A stretch of 36,606 bases of DNA. Source: Paraburkholderia solitsugae. GTDB lineage: Bacteria; Pseudomonadota; Gammaproteobacteria; Burkholderiales; Burkholderiaceae. This document shows, one piece after another, positions 1-9,159 of this stretch; position 1 is the first letter of the stretch; each line of letters starts with the position of its first letter. The stretch is taken from contig NZ_WOEY01000007.1 of the NCBI RefSeq assembly GCF_013177695.1, positions 1 through 36,606 on the forward strand, given 5' to 3'. Made by a program: the position numbers and the translations under genes. Under the pieces are notes generated by a model that saw nothing but the letters and a program-made list of their open reading frames with translations, was not told the DNA's origin and searched no databases.

Positions 1-1
1 A

Positions 2-961
2 GCCGTTGCCGCTCAGCAGATTGGACGGCGGCGTGACGACACGCTGGTGGCCGTCGGCCAGACCCGCGGCGATCGCCTCGGGTGCGCTCGGCAGCGTCAC
101 CGGATCGCCAGGCGTCACGCCGAAGTCAGAAAGGATTTTCAGTGCATGCGGATCAGCCGGCGTCGGCGGATTGTCCGGCAAGGCCTGCGCGAGCCGGCTG
201 AAGAAATCATTCGCGTCGAGCGCGGCGACCTGCGCGGCCGGCGTGCCGGAAGCGGCCGCGGCGGCGGCATCGGCGGCATTGCTGTGCGGCGGCGTAATCG
301 ATACCGAGCGCGTGTCGCCGGCATAGACGCTCAGCGGCGCGACGCGGATAGCGCGCTGCAGTTTGCGCACCGCCGTCAGGTCGCGGGTGCCGTTCGACTG
401 GATGCGCACGCTCATCCATGCGTTGCGGGTCGGCACGTCGACGCGCGTCACGCCCTTGGGCAGATCGCCCTGCCAACCCGGGCCGACGAAAGCAATCGTT
501 TGCGCTTTGATGCCTGCGGCACGGGTGGCGAACTGTGAGTTGGTCGACCACACCACGTTGGTCCACATGTCGAGCACGCGGGCGTCGACGTAGCGGCCGT
601 GCGAGTCGGGCAGCGACACGATCACCGGCTCGCTGCCGACGTCCAGCCAACCGGTCGAGTCGAGCGTGTCGAGACTCGGCTGCAGCGGATTGGCCGCGCC
701 GATCGGCGGCAAGGCCTGCGCGTGACGCAGCGTATTGATCGGCGCCTGGCCCGGATCGGTGCCGACCGCCGCGTCGCGCGCGACGCCCATCAGCACCAGC
801 GGATAGCCGAACACATACGAATCGGCGACTTCGTCTTTGATCCAACCGGTGGTTTTTTGCGTCGTGGACGGCGTCGACGCACAACCAGCCAGAAATGCGA
901 GGCCTGCGAGCGATGCGCAGGTCCAGCGAAGCGAAAACAGTTCTTGGCGATTTTTTATCAT
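2..961 (-). CDS. DUF1254-family lipoprotein, C-terminus cut by window edge
   Basis: The reading frame opens with ATG at 961 and runs off the left end after 320 codons. The N-terminus is a lipoprotein signal: a basic stretch, a hydrophobic run, and the lipobox LAGC about 27 residues in, followed by a Ser/Thr-rich linker. The body then matches the DUF1254 pattern (VFGYPLVLMGVARDA, later DSTGWLDVGSEP, ARVLDMWTNVVWSTNSQF and VGPGWQGDLPKGVTR). In this family a DUF1214 domain usually follows DUF1254, and here it would lie outside the window. The biochemical role of the family is not established. The protein is probably anchored in the outer or inner membrane facing the periplasm (inference from the lipobox). 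It is divergent from the PaiB-type gene, with about 295 bp between them. Confidence 0.85.
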   Translation of the reverse strand, partial: MIKNRQELFSLRWTCASLAGLAFLAGCASTPSTTQKTTGWIKDEVADSYVFGYPLVLMGVARDAAVGTDPGQAPINTLRHAQALPPIGAANPLQPSLDTLDSTGWLDVGSEPVIVSLPDSHGRYVDARVLDMWTNVVWSTNSQFATRAAGIKAQTIAFVGPGWQGDLPKGVTRVDVPTRNAWMSVRIQSNGTRDLTAVRKLQRAIRVAPLSVYAGDTRSVSITPPHSNAADAAAAAASGTPAAQVAALDANDFFSRLAQALPDNPPTPADPHALKILSDFGVTPGDPVTLPSAPEAIAAGLADGHQRVVTPPSNLLSGNG

Positions 962-1256
962 TCGTTCAGGTGGCAGAACGTGCGGTCCTAGGGAAAACGT
1001 CGGTGCGCAGCGGAACCTGTTTGCGTGGCCTCCCTAAGCCGAGCGCAGCCAGTCTGCGGCTCGCGATGCCGACAACATCGGGTTGTATCGTATCCTTGTT
1101 CGCCAGGCAAGCGCAAAGGCAGGAATAGCGCGTTGTAATGAGCGTACGGACACCATTTGCAGTACGGTTGACGATTTTGACCCTTCGCGCGCGGGTTCTT
1201 GCCTTGCTGACCGCCCTTACCGACCACTCGTCGCCCTTTTGTATCCGGAGCGTTTT

Positions 1257-1928
1257 ATGTATATGCCCGCCCATTTTGAAGAGAACCGTCCAGAGGTTCT
1301 CCACCGACTGATCGCCGACCAGCCGTTCGGCGCGCTGATTACCCACGGGCCGAATGGGCTCGATGCGAATCATTTGCCGTTCGAGTTCGACGCGAAGGTA
1401 GTCCCCGGAGGGGGCGAAGCTGAGCCCGCCCACACCCACGGCATCCTCCGCGCCCACGTCGCCCGGGCCAACCCTGTCTGGCAGGAAGTCGCCGCCAACC
1501 CGGAAGCCCTCGTCATTTTCCAGGGCCCAGCCGCCTACATCTCGCCCACCTGGTATCCGAGCAAGCACGAGACGCATCGTCAGGTGCCGACTTACAACTA
1601 TATGGTGGTGCACGCGCACGGCCGGATCGTCGTGCGCGACGATGAGGCGTTCGTGCGCGGCCTGGTCGCGCGGCTCACGCGCAAGATGGAAGCGGGCGAA
1701 CCGGTGCCGTGGAAGATGGGCGACGCGCCGGCCGACTATATCGCCCAGATGCTGGGGGCGATCGTCGGTCTCGAGATCGAGGTCACGCGACTGGTCGGCA
1801 AGTGGAAACTCGGCCAGAACAAGGAAGCCGCCGACCGGCGCGGCGCGGCCGAAGCCCTGCTGGCACGTACCAGCGACGAACAGCAGGCAGTCGGCCAGGC
1901 CATGCTGGACGCGCCGCCGGCATTCTGA
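1257..1928 (+). CDS. PaiB-type FMN-binding negative transcriptional regulator family protein
   Basis: A 223-residue protein starting MYMPAHFEENRP. The open frame extends further upstream, but ATG 1257 is preceded by CCGGAG six bases away and gives the usual family N-terminus. Recognised family features are FGALITHGPNGLDANHLPF, a split-barrel FMN-binding core, and AAYISPTWYPSKHE followed by VPTYNYMVVHAHG, which are hallmarks of PaiB-like proteins. Bacillus PaiB was named a negative regulator of sporulation and protease genes, but the fold is that of an FMN-binding flavoprotein, so the regulatory name should not be taken literally. Family assignment is secure and function is not. The gene stands alone; copA follows 115 bp later behind its own promoter. 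Confidence 0.88.
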   Translation: MYMPAHFEENRPEVLHRLIADQPFGALITHGPNGLDANHLPFEFDAKVVPGGGEAEPAHTHGILRAHVARANPVWQEVAANPEALVIFQGPAAYISPTWYPSKHETHRQVPTYNYMVVHAHGRIVVRDDEAFVRGLVARLTRKMEAGEPVPWKMGDAPADYIAQMLGAIVGLEIEVTRLVGKWKLGQNKEAADRRGAAEALLARTSDEQQAVGQAMLDAPPAF

Positions 1929-1969
1929 GCCTGATTGCTCAACAACCGTAGCGCGCCACAAAAACATCC

Positions 1970-2000
1970 TTGACCTTCCCATCATGGGAAGGTCAATACT
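1970..2000 (+). promoter_or_regulatory. CueR/MerR-type copper promoter and operator for copA
   Basis: A perfect inverted repeat, TTGACCTTCCC (1970-1980), a 5-base centre, and GGGAAGGTCAA (1986-1996). It overlaps a -35 box TTGACC (1970-1975) and a -10 box AATACT (1995-2000) separated by 19 bp. An over-long 19-bp spacer filled by an ACCTTCC/GGAAGGT dyad is the signature of MerR-family activators, and this arm sequence matches the known CueR box. Transcription would start near 2007, some 37 bases ahead of the copA ATG. Cu(I)-induced expression by CueR is inferred. No cueR gene lies in this window. Confidence 0.9.
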
Positions 2001-2043
2001 CGGTTCATGATGCGGCCTGATGCCGTTACGAGCCTTGCCTACC

Positions 2044-4443
2044 ATGACCGAACTTGCCACGCCGCGGCGTCCCGCGGACGCTACGCCCCCCCGTACCACC
2101 GAACTCGACATCGGCGGAATGACCTGCGCCTCGTGCGCGATGCGCGTGGAGAAGGCACTCGCGAAAGTGCCGGGCGTCGCGAGCGTATCGGTGAATCTGG
2201 CGACCGAAACGGCAACCGTCAATCCAAACGACGCGGCCTCGGGCGCTGGTGCCGACACCGACGCGCTGATCGCAGCCGTCAAGAAAGCCGGTTACGAGGC
2301 GACGCTGATAGCGCCGCCGGACGCACCGGCGTCCGTCAGCGACACTGCCGCCCTGGCCACCGCCGCAGACAGCAAACGCAGCCAGACCCGCCGCGAACTG
2401 GCGGCCGTACTCGCCTCCGCCGTGCTGACGCTGCCGCTCGTCCTGCCGATGGTCGGTGAATGGTTCGGCTTGCACGCGATGCTTTCCCCATGGCTGCAAT
2501 TCGCCCTCGCCTCGATCGTGCAGTTCGTGTTCGGCGCACGCTTCTATCGCGCGGCCTACCGTGCGGTGCGGGCCGGCGCCGGGAATATGGACTTGCTGGT
2601 GGCGCTTGGCACGTCGGCGGCTTATGGCATCAGCGTCTATGAACTGGCGACCCATCCGGGCGACATGGCTCATCTGTATTTCGAAGCGTCGGCGGTGGGG
2701 ATTACGCTGGGGCGCTTTGGCAAATGGCTCGAGGCGCGTGCCAAGCGCCAGACCACGGATGCGATCCGCGCACTCAACGCGCTGCGCCCCGACCGCGCGC
2801 GAATTCGCGTCGGCGCGGATGAACGCGAAGTACCGCTCGCGCAAGTGCGGGTCGGCACAGTCGTGATCGTGCGTCCCGGCGAACGCGTGCCGGTCGACGG
2901 GGCGGTGCTCGAAGGCCGCACTCATATCGACGAATCGCTGATTACCGGCGAGAGTCTACCTGTGCCGAAGCAGGCCGTCGATCCGGTCACCGCCGGTTCG
3001 ATTAACGGCGAAGGCGCGATTGCGGTGACGACCACAGCGATCGGCGCGGAGACGACCCTCGCACGAATCATCCGCCTCGTGGAAAGCGCGCAGGCCGAGA
3101 AGGCGCCGATCCAACGACTGGTCGACCGCGTCAGCGAAATCTTCGTGCCGGCGATTCTGGCGATTGCGGCGCTCACGCTGGTGGGCTGGCTGATTGCCGG
3201 CGCGGGTGGGGAAACTGCAATTCTGAATGCGGTCGCCGTGCTGGTGATCGCGTGCCCGTGCGCGCTCGGACTGGCGACGCCAGCAGCCATCATGGCGGGC
3301 ACCGGCGTCGCCGCTCGGCGCGGCGTGCTGATCAAGGACGCCGAGGCGCTGGAAACCGCGCATCGGGTGACTATCGTCGCATTCGATAAAACTGGCACGC
3401 TGACACTCGGGCAACCGTCGGTGACGGCTTTCGAGGCGATCGGCGACATCGGGCGCGACGAGGCCTTGGCGCTCGCCGCGGCCGTCCAGCGGCATAGCGA
3501 TCATCCGTTGGCGCGGGCAGTGGTGAAGGCGTATGAAGCGGCACAAGCGGGCAATCTGCGAGACGAATTAGCGGCTACTGACTCGTCGGCGAATGGCGGC
3601 ATTGAGGCGCAGGTCGATAGCGCGCTGGGCGCTTCAGCTTCTGCAGCAGTAGCGAAGGTTGCAACACTGACGGCAAGCGCCGCACGCGCGGTACCGGGGC
3701 GCGGCGTCGAAGCCGACATGCATGGCCGCACCCTGGCGCTCGGCAGCACGCGCTGGCTCAACGAACTCGGCATCCCGTTACCGACGCAACTCGCCGAGCG
3801 CGCCAAACAGCTCGAAGCGGCCGGCAACACGGTCTCCTGGCTAATGCAGCGCGCACCGCTTGAACCCACCGCGCTCGCACTGATCGCCTTCGGCGACACC
3901 GTCAAACCGACTGCCCGCGCAGCCGTCGAACGGCTCACCCGAATGGGCATCAAAAGCGTGCTCGTCACCGGCGACAACCACGGCAGCGCAGCGAGCGTCG
4001 CCGAGGCGCTCGGCATCGCCGAATTCCATGCCGAAGTCTTGCCTGACGACAAAGCCCGCGTGATCCGTGATCTGAAAATCCGCAGCACCGGCATCGTCGC
4101 GATGGTAGGCGACGGCATCAACGATGCCCCCGCGCTCGCAGCCGCCGACATCGGCATCGCCATGGCGACCGGCACCGATGTCGCGATGCAGGCGGCCGGC
4201 ATTACGCTGATGCGCGGCGACCCGGCGCTGGTGGCCGACGCCATCGACATTTCGCGCAGGACCTGGCGCAAGATCCAGCAGAACCTGTTCTGGGCGTTCG
4301 TCTACAACCTGATCGGTATTCCGCTCGCCGCCTTCGGCTTGCTGAACCCGATGCTGGCCGGCGCGGCGATGGCGTTCTCGAGCGTCAGCGTCGTCACCAA
4401 TGCGCTCCTGCTGCGCACCTGGCGCGGCGCGTCGGGACGTTGA
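2044..4443 (+). CDS. copA: Cu(I)-exporting P1B-type ATPase CopA
   Basis: A 799-residue heavy-metal P-type ATPase that would pump Cu(I), and possibly Ag(I), out of the cytoplasm. Visible in order: one N-terminal HMA metal-binding domain with GMTCASC (residues 25-31); membrane segments from about 115; actuator loop TGES (301-304); the transmembrane metal site CPC (404-406) in [12 protein letters not shown]; phosphorylation site DKTGT (Asp448); the SDHPLA nucleotide-binding motif; GDGIND (689-694); and two closing membrane helices. The CPC site and single GMTCASC domain fit CopA. The nucleotide-binding domain carries an Ala-rich insertion of roughly 35 residues (around [15 protein letters not shown]). 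ATG 2044 is preferred because it follows the CueR-type promoter closely; an in-frame ATG at 2020 is possible, and neither has a strong ribosome binding site. Copper as substrate rests on the motifs plus the promoter. Confidence 0.93.
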   Translation: MTELATPRRPADATPPRTTELDIGGMTCASCAMRVEKALAKVPGVASVSVNLATETATVNPNDAASGAGADTDALIAAVKKAGYEATLIAPPDAPASVSDTAALATAADSKRSQTRRELAAVLASAVLTLPLVLPMVGEWFGLHAMLSPWLQFALASIVQFVFGARFYRAAYRAVRAGAGNMDLLVALGTSAAYGISVYELATHPGDMAHLYFEASAVGITLGRFGKWLEARAKRQTTDAIRALNALRPDRARIRVGADEREVPLAQVRVGTVVIVRPGERVPVDGAVLEGRTHIDESLITGESLPVPKQAVDPVTAGSINGEGAIAVTTTAIGAETTLARIIRLVESAQAEKAPIQRLVDRVSEIFVPAILAIAALTLVGWLIAGAGGETAILNAVAVLVIACPCALGLATPAAIMAGTGVAARRGVLIKDAEALETAHRVTIVAFDKTGTLTLGQPSVTAFEAIGDIGRDEALALAAAVQRHSDHPLARAVVKAYEAAQAGNLRDELAATDSSANGGIEAQVDSALGASASAAVAKVATLTASAARAVPGRGVEADMHGRTLALGSTRWLNELGIPLPTQLAERAKQLEAAGNTVSWLMQRAPLEPTALALIAFGDTVKPTARAAVERLTRMGIKSVLVTGDNHGSAASVAEALGIAEFHAEVLPDDKARVIRDLKIRSTGIVAMVGDGINDAPALAAADIGIAMATGTDVAMQAAGITLMRGDPALVADAIDISRRTWRKIQQNLFWAFVYNLIGIPLAAFGLLNPMLAGAAMAFSSVSVVTNALLLRTWRGASGR

Positions 4444-5387
4444 CGGTATATGCGTCGCCATATTACGTAAAGCTTTCGAAACCCCTAAAGATATGGGCAA
4501 ATCGGCCGATCACAGACGCGAGTGGTCGTGTGATCGGCGCGCTGTTCGTGGGCGTGAACGTGGACAAGGAGATCCAGTCGGTCGAAGACGGCATCGGCGA
4601 AGGCCTCGCGCGGATTGTTTCGCAAGTGCGCAATGCATCGACGGACATGTCGGAAGGCACCGAAAAGATCGCTACCGGCAGCGGCAACATCGCCGCGCGC
4701 ATTGCCACGCAAGCGAGCAGCCTCGAAGAAACGGCGGCCAGCATGGAAGAGATCACGTCGACCGTGCAGCAGAACGCCGACCATGCCGCGCAGGCCAACA
4801 CGCTCGTCACGCATGCCGCCGATGCCGCGCTCGAAGGCGGCCGCGCCGTCGAACGCGTGGTCTCGACAATGGGCGAGATCAGCCGCTCGTCGCAGAAGAT
4901 CGCTGAGATCACCAGCGTGATCGAAGGCATCACGTTCCAGACCAATATCCTTGCGCTGAATGCTGCGGTCGAAGCGGCGCGCGCGGGCGAACACGGCAGG
5001 GGCTTTGCGGTAGTGGCGTCGGAAGTGCGCGCGCTCGCGCAGCGCAGCGCGGCTTCGGTGAAGGAAATCGAAGGCCTGATCGCCGCCTCCACGGCGACCG
5101 TTCAAAGCGGTTTCCGGATTGCTGAGGAAGCCAGCTCGACGATGCAGGGCATCGTTCACCAGGTCGGCCAGGTGCGCGCGATCATGGCGGAGATCAGCGT
5201 TGCGTCGCGCGAGCAATCGGGCGGCATCGAGCAGGTCAACCTTGCTGTCACGCAGATTGGCGAGGCGACCCAGCAAAATGCGACGATCGTCGGCGAGGCC
5301 GAACTCGCAGCCGCCGAGTTGCGCGATCAGGCTGCACGGCTTGCGCAGGTGGTGAGCGTGTTCAAGCTGGAAGCCGGGCGGGATTGA
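4440..5387 (+). pseudogene. 5'-truncated methyl-accepting chemotaxis protein
   Basis: The frame opens with a TTG that overlaps the copA stop (TTGA) and codes for 315 residues. The C-terminal 250 are a complete MCP signalling hairpin, including the conserved tip from [17 protein letters not shown] through [19 protein letters not shown]. The first 50 residues look like the tail of a Cache-type periplasmic sensor ([23 protein letters not shown]). The first transmembrane helix, most of the sensor, the second transmembrane helix and a clear HAMP domain are all absent. The Cache remnant passes almost directly into the signalling coiled coil. I read this as a deletion remnant fused to the copA 3' end. 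A soluble chemoreceptor translated by coupling to copA is the alternative. No other chemotaxis gene is adjacent. Confidence 0.65.
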
Positions 5388-5497
5388 GGTGTAGCGTTTG
5401 GTTTGGCGAAGCGGGTTGCCGAGCCGCCGCCCTCAATGCCACCGCTACCGGCAACGGTGATCGCAACGGCAGTGGCAATAGCGATGCCGCGCTCTCA

Positions 5498-6151
5498 TCA
5501 AAACTCGACATCCAGTTCGTCGATCTCCTCCACTTCCTGCTGCGAGTCCGCGATCCACTGCTGCATTTCAGGCAGCGCCATGATGCGCTGCCCGTATTCG
5601 ACAATCTCGGGATCCAGCTTCACGTCGTAGGTAACAAAACGCGTCACCACCGGCGCGTACATCGCGTCCGCCGCGCTACGCTCGCCAAACAGAAACGGGC
5701 CGCCGTACTGCTTCAGGCACTCGCTCCAGATCGTCACGATGCGATCGATATCCGATTGTGCCCGCGCCCACACCTTGAAGCCCGGGAAATGCGCTTTGAG
5801 ATTCATCGGCAATGCCGAGCGTAGCGAACCAAAACCCGAATGCATCTCGCCGCAAATCGAGCGGCAATGCGCTCGCGCGCGGACGTCTTTGGGCAATAGC
5901 GCCGCTTCCGGCGTCAACTCGTTCAGGTATTCGGCAATCGCCATGGTGTCCCAGATCTTGATGCCATCGTGAAAGAGGCACGGCACCAGGATCGACGGCG
6001 ACAGCAGCAGCAATTCGGCGCGCGCGGCGGGATCGTCGATCGGCATCACGATCTCTTCGAACGGCAGGCCGCTGAATTTAGTCAGCAACCAGCCGCGCAG
6101 CGACCACGACGAATAATTCTTGCTGCTGATAGTGAGCGTGGTTTTCGTCAT
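5498..6151 (-). CDS. Glutathione S-transferase family protein
   Basis: A 217-residue protein with a thioredoxin-like N-terminal domain (LTISSKNYSSWSLRGWLL, with Ser residues where the GST catalytic residue sits; PSILVPCLFHDG carrying the cis-Pro of the glutathione site; WDTMAIAEYLNE) and an all-helical C-terminal domain (GPFLFGERSAADAMYAPVVTR). Length and motifs are typical of cytosolic bacterial GSTs that conjugate or isomerise small electrophiles; the substrate is unknown. The C-terminus is unusually acidic (EVEEIDELDVEF). The start at 6151 is preceded by GGAGGAG at good spacing. It is divergent from phaZ across about 220 bp. Confidence 0.9.
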   Translation of the reverse strand: MTKTTLTISSKNYSSWSLRGWLLTKFSGLPFEEIVMPIDDPAARAELLLLSPSILVPCLFHDGIKIWDTMAIAEYLNELTPEAALLPKDVRARAHCRSICGEMHSGFGSLRSALPMNLKAHFPGFKVWARAQSDIDRIVTIWSECLKQYGGPFLFGERSAADAMYAPVVTRFVTYDVKLDPEIVEYGQRIMALPEMQQWIADSQQEVEEIDELDVEF

Positions 6152-6313
6152 ACGGTTCTCCTCCAGATGAGGCGTTCAGCCGACGCCTGACGATGCGCAT
6201 GCACGTTGCCGTGCGCGGACGCACCAAAGCGCGGCAATTTCGGCCCGCTTCCATGACTCGCGCAAATGCTATGCCAACGTGCAGGGACGGCCGCGCCAGT
6301 ACGACTGCATGAT

Positions 6314-6328
6314 TGGCACATGACTTGC
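6314..6328 (+). promoter_or_regulatory. Sigma-54 (RpoN) -24/-12 promoter of phaZ
   Basis: TGGCAC (6314-6319), five bases, then TTGC (6325-6328) matches the sigma-54 consensus TGGCAC-N5-TTGC at every core position with exact spacing. Orientation is towards phaZ. The predicted start of transcription, about 12 bases downstream, leaves a leader of roughly 30 bases before the ATG at 6371. A short dyad, GCACG-TTGC-CGTGC (6201-6214), lies about 110 bp upstream, where an enhancer-binding protein would sit, but its spacing differs from the NtrC consensus. Nitrogen- or RpoN-dependent phaZ expression is inferred. Confidence 0.75.
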
Positions 6329-6370
6329 CTCTATTCGGGTTCCTTCCTTTCCTGCACTCGTGCGAAGGTT

Positions 6371-7819
6371 ATGAACCTGTTCGCATATCCCACATACCAG
6401 GCTTTCGCCGACATGATGCTGCCGATGCGGCACGGCGCTGCGCTGGTGAATCATTCGCTCGACGCCTGGCCCGCGTTCGGCGACACGTCGCATGGGCGCT
6501 CGATACGCGCGGCCTGCGAACTGTTGACCCTCGCTGGACTCACGCCTGTCAGGCCGCCGTTCGGCATCGATAGCGTGGTGACGGAAGGCAATCCCGTACA
6601 GATCGTCGAGGAAGTGGTCGCGCACACGCCGTTCTGTTCGCTGCTGCATTTCCGTAAGGACGCCACGCTTTCGCATCCGCAACCGCGCGTGCTAGTGATC
6701 TCGCCCATGTCCGGCCACTTCGCGACGTTGCTGCGCGGCACCGTGCTCACGATGCTGGCCGAGCACGACGTCTACATCACCGATTGGCACAACCCGCGCG
6801 ACGTGCCGCTAAGCCAAGGCCGTTTCGGCTTCAACGAATTCGTGCAGCATGTGATCGACTTCACCGAAACGATCGGACCGGGCGCGCATCTGCTGGCGGT
6901 GTGTCAGCCGACGGTCGCCGCTTTGGCCGCGGTCGCGCTCATGGCCTCCGACGATAACCCCGCGCAGCCCGCCAGCATGACGCTGATGGCGGGGCCACTC
7001 GACACGCGCATCAACCCGACGCGCGTCAACGAACTGGCTAAAAGCAAGCCGATCGAGTGGTTCGAGCAGAACCTGATCAGCGCGGTGCCGTTCGGTTTTG
7101 CGGGCGCGCACCGTCGCGTGTATCCCGGCTTCGTGCAGCTGACTGCGTTCATGTCGATGAACCTTAGCCGCCATCTCGACTCGTTCGAGACCATGCATTA
7201 CGAGCGCGCAAAAGGCGATCCGGCGAAGGCCGACACGATCCGCACTTTCTACGAAGAATACTTCGCGACGATGGACCTGACGGCCGATTTCTATCTGGAG
7301 ACCGTCGATACGGTTTTTCAGCGGCATGCGCTACCGTTGCATGAGCTCGAGGTGGAGGGGCGGCTCGTGGAGCCTTCGAAGATCCGCCGCACTGCGCTGC
7401 TGACCGTGGAAGGCGAAAAGGACGATATCTGCGCGGTGGGGCAGACGCTCGCCGCGCAGGATATGTGCGACAAGTTACGGCCGTATCTGAAGACGCATCA
7501 TGTGCAGACCGGTGTGGGGCACTATGGTGTGTTCAACGGGCATCGGTGGGAGCGGCAGATTTATCCGCGCGTGCGGGCCGTGATTTACGACAACGAACCG
7601 CGTGCGGTGGTGGTGAGTTCGCGGGCGCGCACGATTCAGCCGATGTCGGTCGCAGCGGCTTCTGAAGTGACGGCGGCAGCGCCGGCTGCGGCTGCAGTGG
7701 TCGACGTCGAAATAGATACCGGCGCGACTACTGCCGCGCCGAATGGAGCCGGCTCCGCCGCCAAGCCGCAGCAGGAGGCGTCACGGGCGCCGCGCCGGCG
7801 GCCACCCGCGACGCAATAG
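6371..7819 (+). CDS. phaZ: Intracellular polyhydroxybutyrate depolymerase PhaZ
   Basis: A 482-residue enzyme that would hydrolyse stored PHB granules in the cytoplasm. The start MNLFAYPTYQAFADMM is typical of intracellular PhaZ1-type depolymerases, and ATG 6371 has GAAGG just upstream. The lipase-box equivalent carries cysteine rather than serine (AVCQPTVAAL, Cys178), as described for the Ralstonia/Cupriavidus enzyme. Candidate partners are Asp351/352 in GEKDDICA and His384 in GVGHYGVFNG. There is no signal peptide, in keeping with an intracellular role. The last 60 or so residues form an Ala/Pro/Arg-rich low-complexity tail beyond the catalytic domain. The gene ends four bases before the 3' end of a convergent cupin gene and is preceded by a sigma-54-type promoter. 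Confidence 0.93.
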   Translation: MNLFAYPTYQAFADMMLPMRHGAALVNHSLDAWPAFGDTSHGRSIRAACELLTLAGLTPVRPPFGIDSVVTEGNPVQIVEEVVAHTPFCSLLHFRKDATLSHPQPRVLVISPMSGHFATLLRGTVLTMLAEHDVYITDWHNPRDVPLSQGRFGFNEFVQHVIDFTETIGPGAHLLAVCQPTVAALAAVALMASDDNPAQPASMTLMAGPLDTRINPTRVNELAKSKPIEWFEQNLISAVPFGFAGAHRRVYPGFVQLTAFMSMNLSRHLDSFETMHYERAKGDPAKADTIRTFYEEYFATMDLTADFYLETVDTVFQRHALPLHELEVEGRLVEPSKIRRTALLTVEGEKDDICAVGQTLAAQDMCDKLRPYLKTHHVQTGVGHYGVFNGHRWERQIYPRVRAVIYDNEPRAVVVSSRARTIQPMSVAAASEVTAAAPAAAAVVDVEIDTGATTAAPNGAGSAAKPQQEASRAPRRRPPATQ

Positions 7820-7823
7820 TGAG

Positions 7824-8258
7824 TCAAGCCGCGACACTCTTCCATGGCTGCACCGCCGGGACTTCGCACGGACCTTCGACTTCGATCGACTTGAAGTCGG
7901 CCGGCGACACGATTTCGATGTACTCCATATCTTCAGAGTAATCGAACAGATAGTGGACGATGCCCGGCGCCTGATGCACGCAATCGCCAGCGGCGACGAG
8001 CGTCTCCTTGTCGCCGTACATGAAGCGCGCCCAGCCCTTCAGCATGATCACAATGTGGAAATCGGCCTCATGGCGGTGCCAACCGGTGCCTTGCTCTGGT
8101 GCGTGATTCGCCTTGACGAGCTGCGCAAGCACCTTGCCGCCGGTTGCTTGCGCGATGCCTAAATCACGGTAGAGAAAAAAGTCGCGTAGGCCCTGATCCA
8201 CGTAGGGCGTGTCTTGTGGGCGGACATGGCTGAACTGCGTGGCGAATTCGGTGGACAT
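7824..8258 (-). CDS. Cupin domain-containing protein
   Basis: A 144-residue single-domain cupin. Motif 1 is seen as GWHRHEADFHIVIMLKG (His61, His63 and His68 as likely metal ligands), and motif 2 as GDCVHQAPGIVHYLFDY (His95/His102). Such small cupins are metal-binding beta barrels acting as dioxygenases, isomerases or sensors; the reaction cannot be read from sequence. The ATG at 8258 follows AGGAG eight bases away. It converges on phaZ with a 4-bp gap, and the flavin reductase gene lies upstream on the same strand, about 170 bp away. Confidence 0.85.
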   Translation of the reverse strand: MSTEFATQFSHVRPQDTPYVDQGLRDFFLYRDLGIAQATGGKVLAQLVKANHAPEQGTGWHRHEADFHIVIMLKGWARFMYGDKETLVAAGDCVHQAPGIVHYLFDYSEDMEYIEIVSPADFKSIEVEGPCEVPAVQPWKSVAA

Positions 8259-8426
8259 GATCGCGCTCCTGGAGAGTGAGCCGGCAGTTGAAAACGACGC
8301 GTTGGAGCGTCGGTTGCAAGCATCAAGCGGGCCAGTTTGCGGGGGTGACTATGCGTTTCGCGGAGGCGATCAGGTGGGCACCGCGCCGCATTGCACGGCG
8401 TGAGGTGCTTCAAACGCTTTGGGTGC

Positions 8427-9038
8427 TTATGCGGTCGGGCGGAACATCTCGAACATCGCGCCGATTCCCGCGTAATCCGCACGATAGCCGGCGCGCATGA
8501 TCGGCTGTGCGGCGTGCGTGTCGAACAGGCCGTCCTTCAGATAGGCCTCGTTGATATGGACGCCGACCACTTGTCCGAGCGACAGGTAGTTGTCCATCGG
8601 CTTGCCGTCGAGGGTATGCAAACGCACAACTTGCAGCAGTTTGCATTCGAGCGCGGCCGGCGATTCGGCAACGTGCGGCACGGCGACATTGCGGCCCGGC
8701 GCAGGCGTGAGGCCAGCGAGTTCGAATTCGTCGACGTGCGGCGCGACCGGCGCCGAGGAACGGTTCATCTGCTCGGCGAGCGGCTTGCTGGACAGATTCC
8801 AGACGAATTCGCCGGTGGCTTCGATGTTGGCGATGCTGTCTTTACGGCCTTCGCTGCAGAAGCCGATGATCGGCGGGAAGCTGGCGAACGCGCCGAAGAA
8901 GCTGTAGGGCGCGAGGTTCAGCGTACCGTCAGTGGCGCGCGAGGAAATCCAGCCGATCAGGCGCGGGGCGACGATGGCTTTGAACGGGTCGTGCGGGAGG
9001 CCGTGACCGGCAGCGGGGTCGTAGAAGTAGTGGGACAT
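8427..9038 (-). CDS. Flavin reductase-like, FMN-binding split-barrel protein
   Basis: A 203-residue protein of the flavin reductase-like family. Typical stretches are APRLIGWISSRATDGTLNLAPYSFFGAFASFPPIIGFC (residues about 25-60), DSIANIEATGEFVWNLSS, and GQVVGVHINEAYLKDG. Members bind FMN non-covalently and either reduce flavin with NAD(P)H for a partner oxygenase or act as independent oxidoreductases. No oxygenase gene is adjacent, so the partner is unknown. The ATG at 9038 lacks a strong ribosome binding site, but no better start is visible. Confidence 0.87.
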   Translation of the reverse strand: MSHYFYDPAAGHGLPHDPFKAIVAPRLIGWISSRATDGTLNLAPYSFFGAFASFPPIIGFCSEGRKDSIANIEATGEFVWNLSSKPLAEQMNRSSAPVAPHVDEFELAGLTPAPGRNVAVPHVAESPAALECKLLQVVRLHTLDGKPMDNYLSLGQVVGVHINEAYLKDGLFDTHAAQPIMRAGYRADYAGIGAMFEMFRPTA

Positions 9039-9159
9039 GGTTTGTGTTGGGCGTTTGCGGGTGAGGCGGGAGGTATTTATACCGCAGACTCGCTGGGGCT
9101 GCAGGGGGCGGGTTTGGAGAAGTGCGGCTGTCGGCTACGCCGGATTTTGTGTTTCCCGT

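Noticed and set aside
966..2282. Long minus-strand open frame of 438 codons across the PaiB-type gene and the copper promoter
   Set aside because: It lies antisense to a well-recognised gene and runs through the CueR operator; its product resembles no family and is Arg/His-rich in the way of GC-rich antisense frames.
6201..6214. NtrC-binding site upstream of the phaZ promoter
   Set aside because: The GCACG/CGTGC dyad has four bases between its arms, not the spacing of the NtrC consensus; kept only as a possible activator site.
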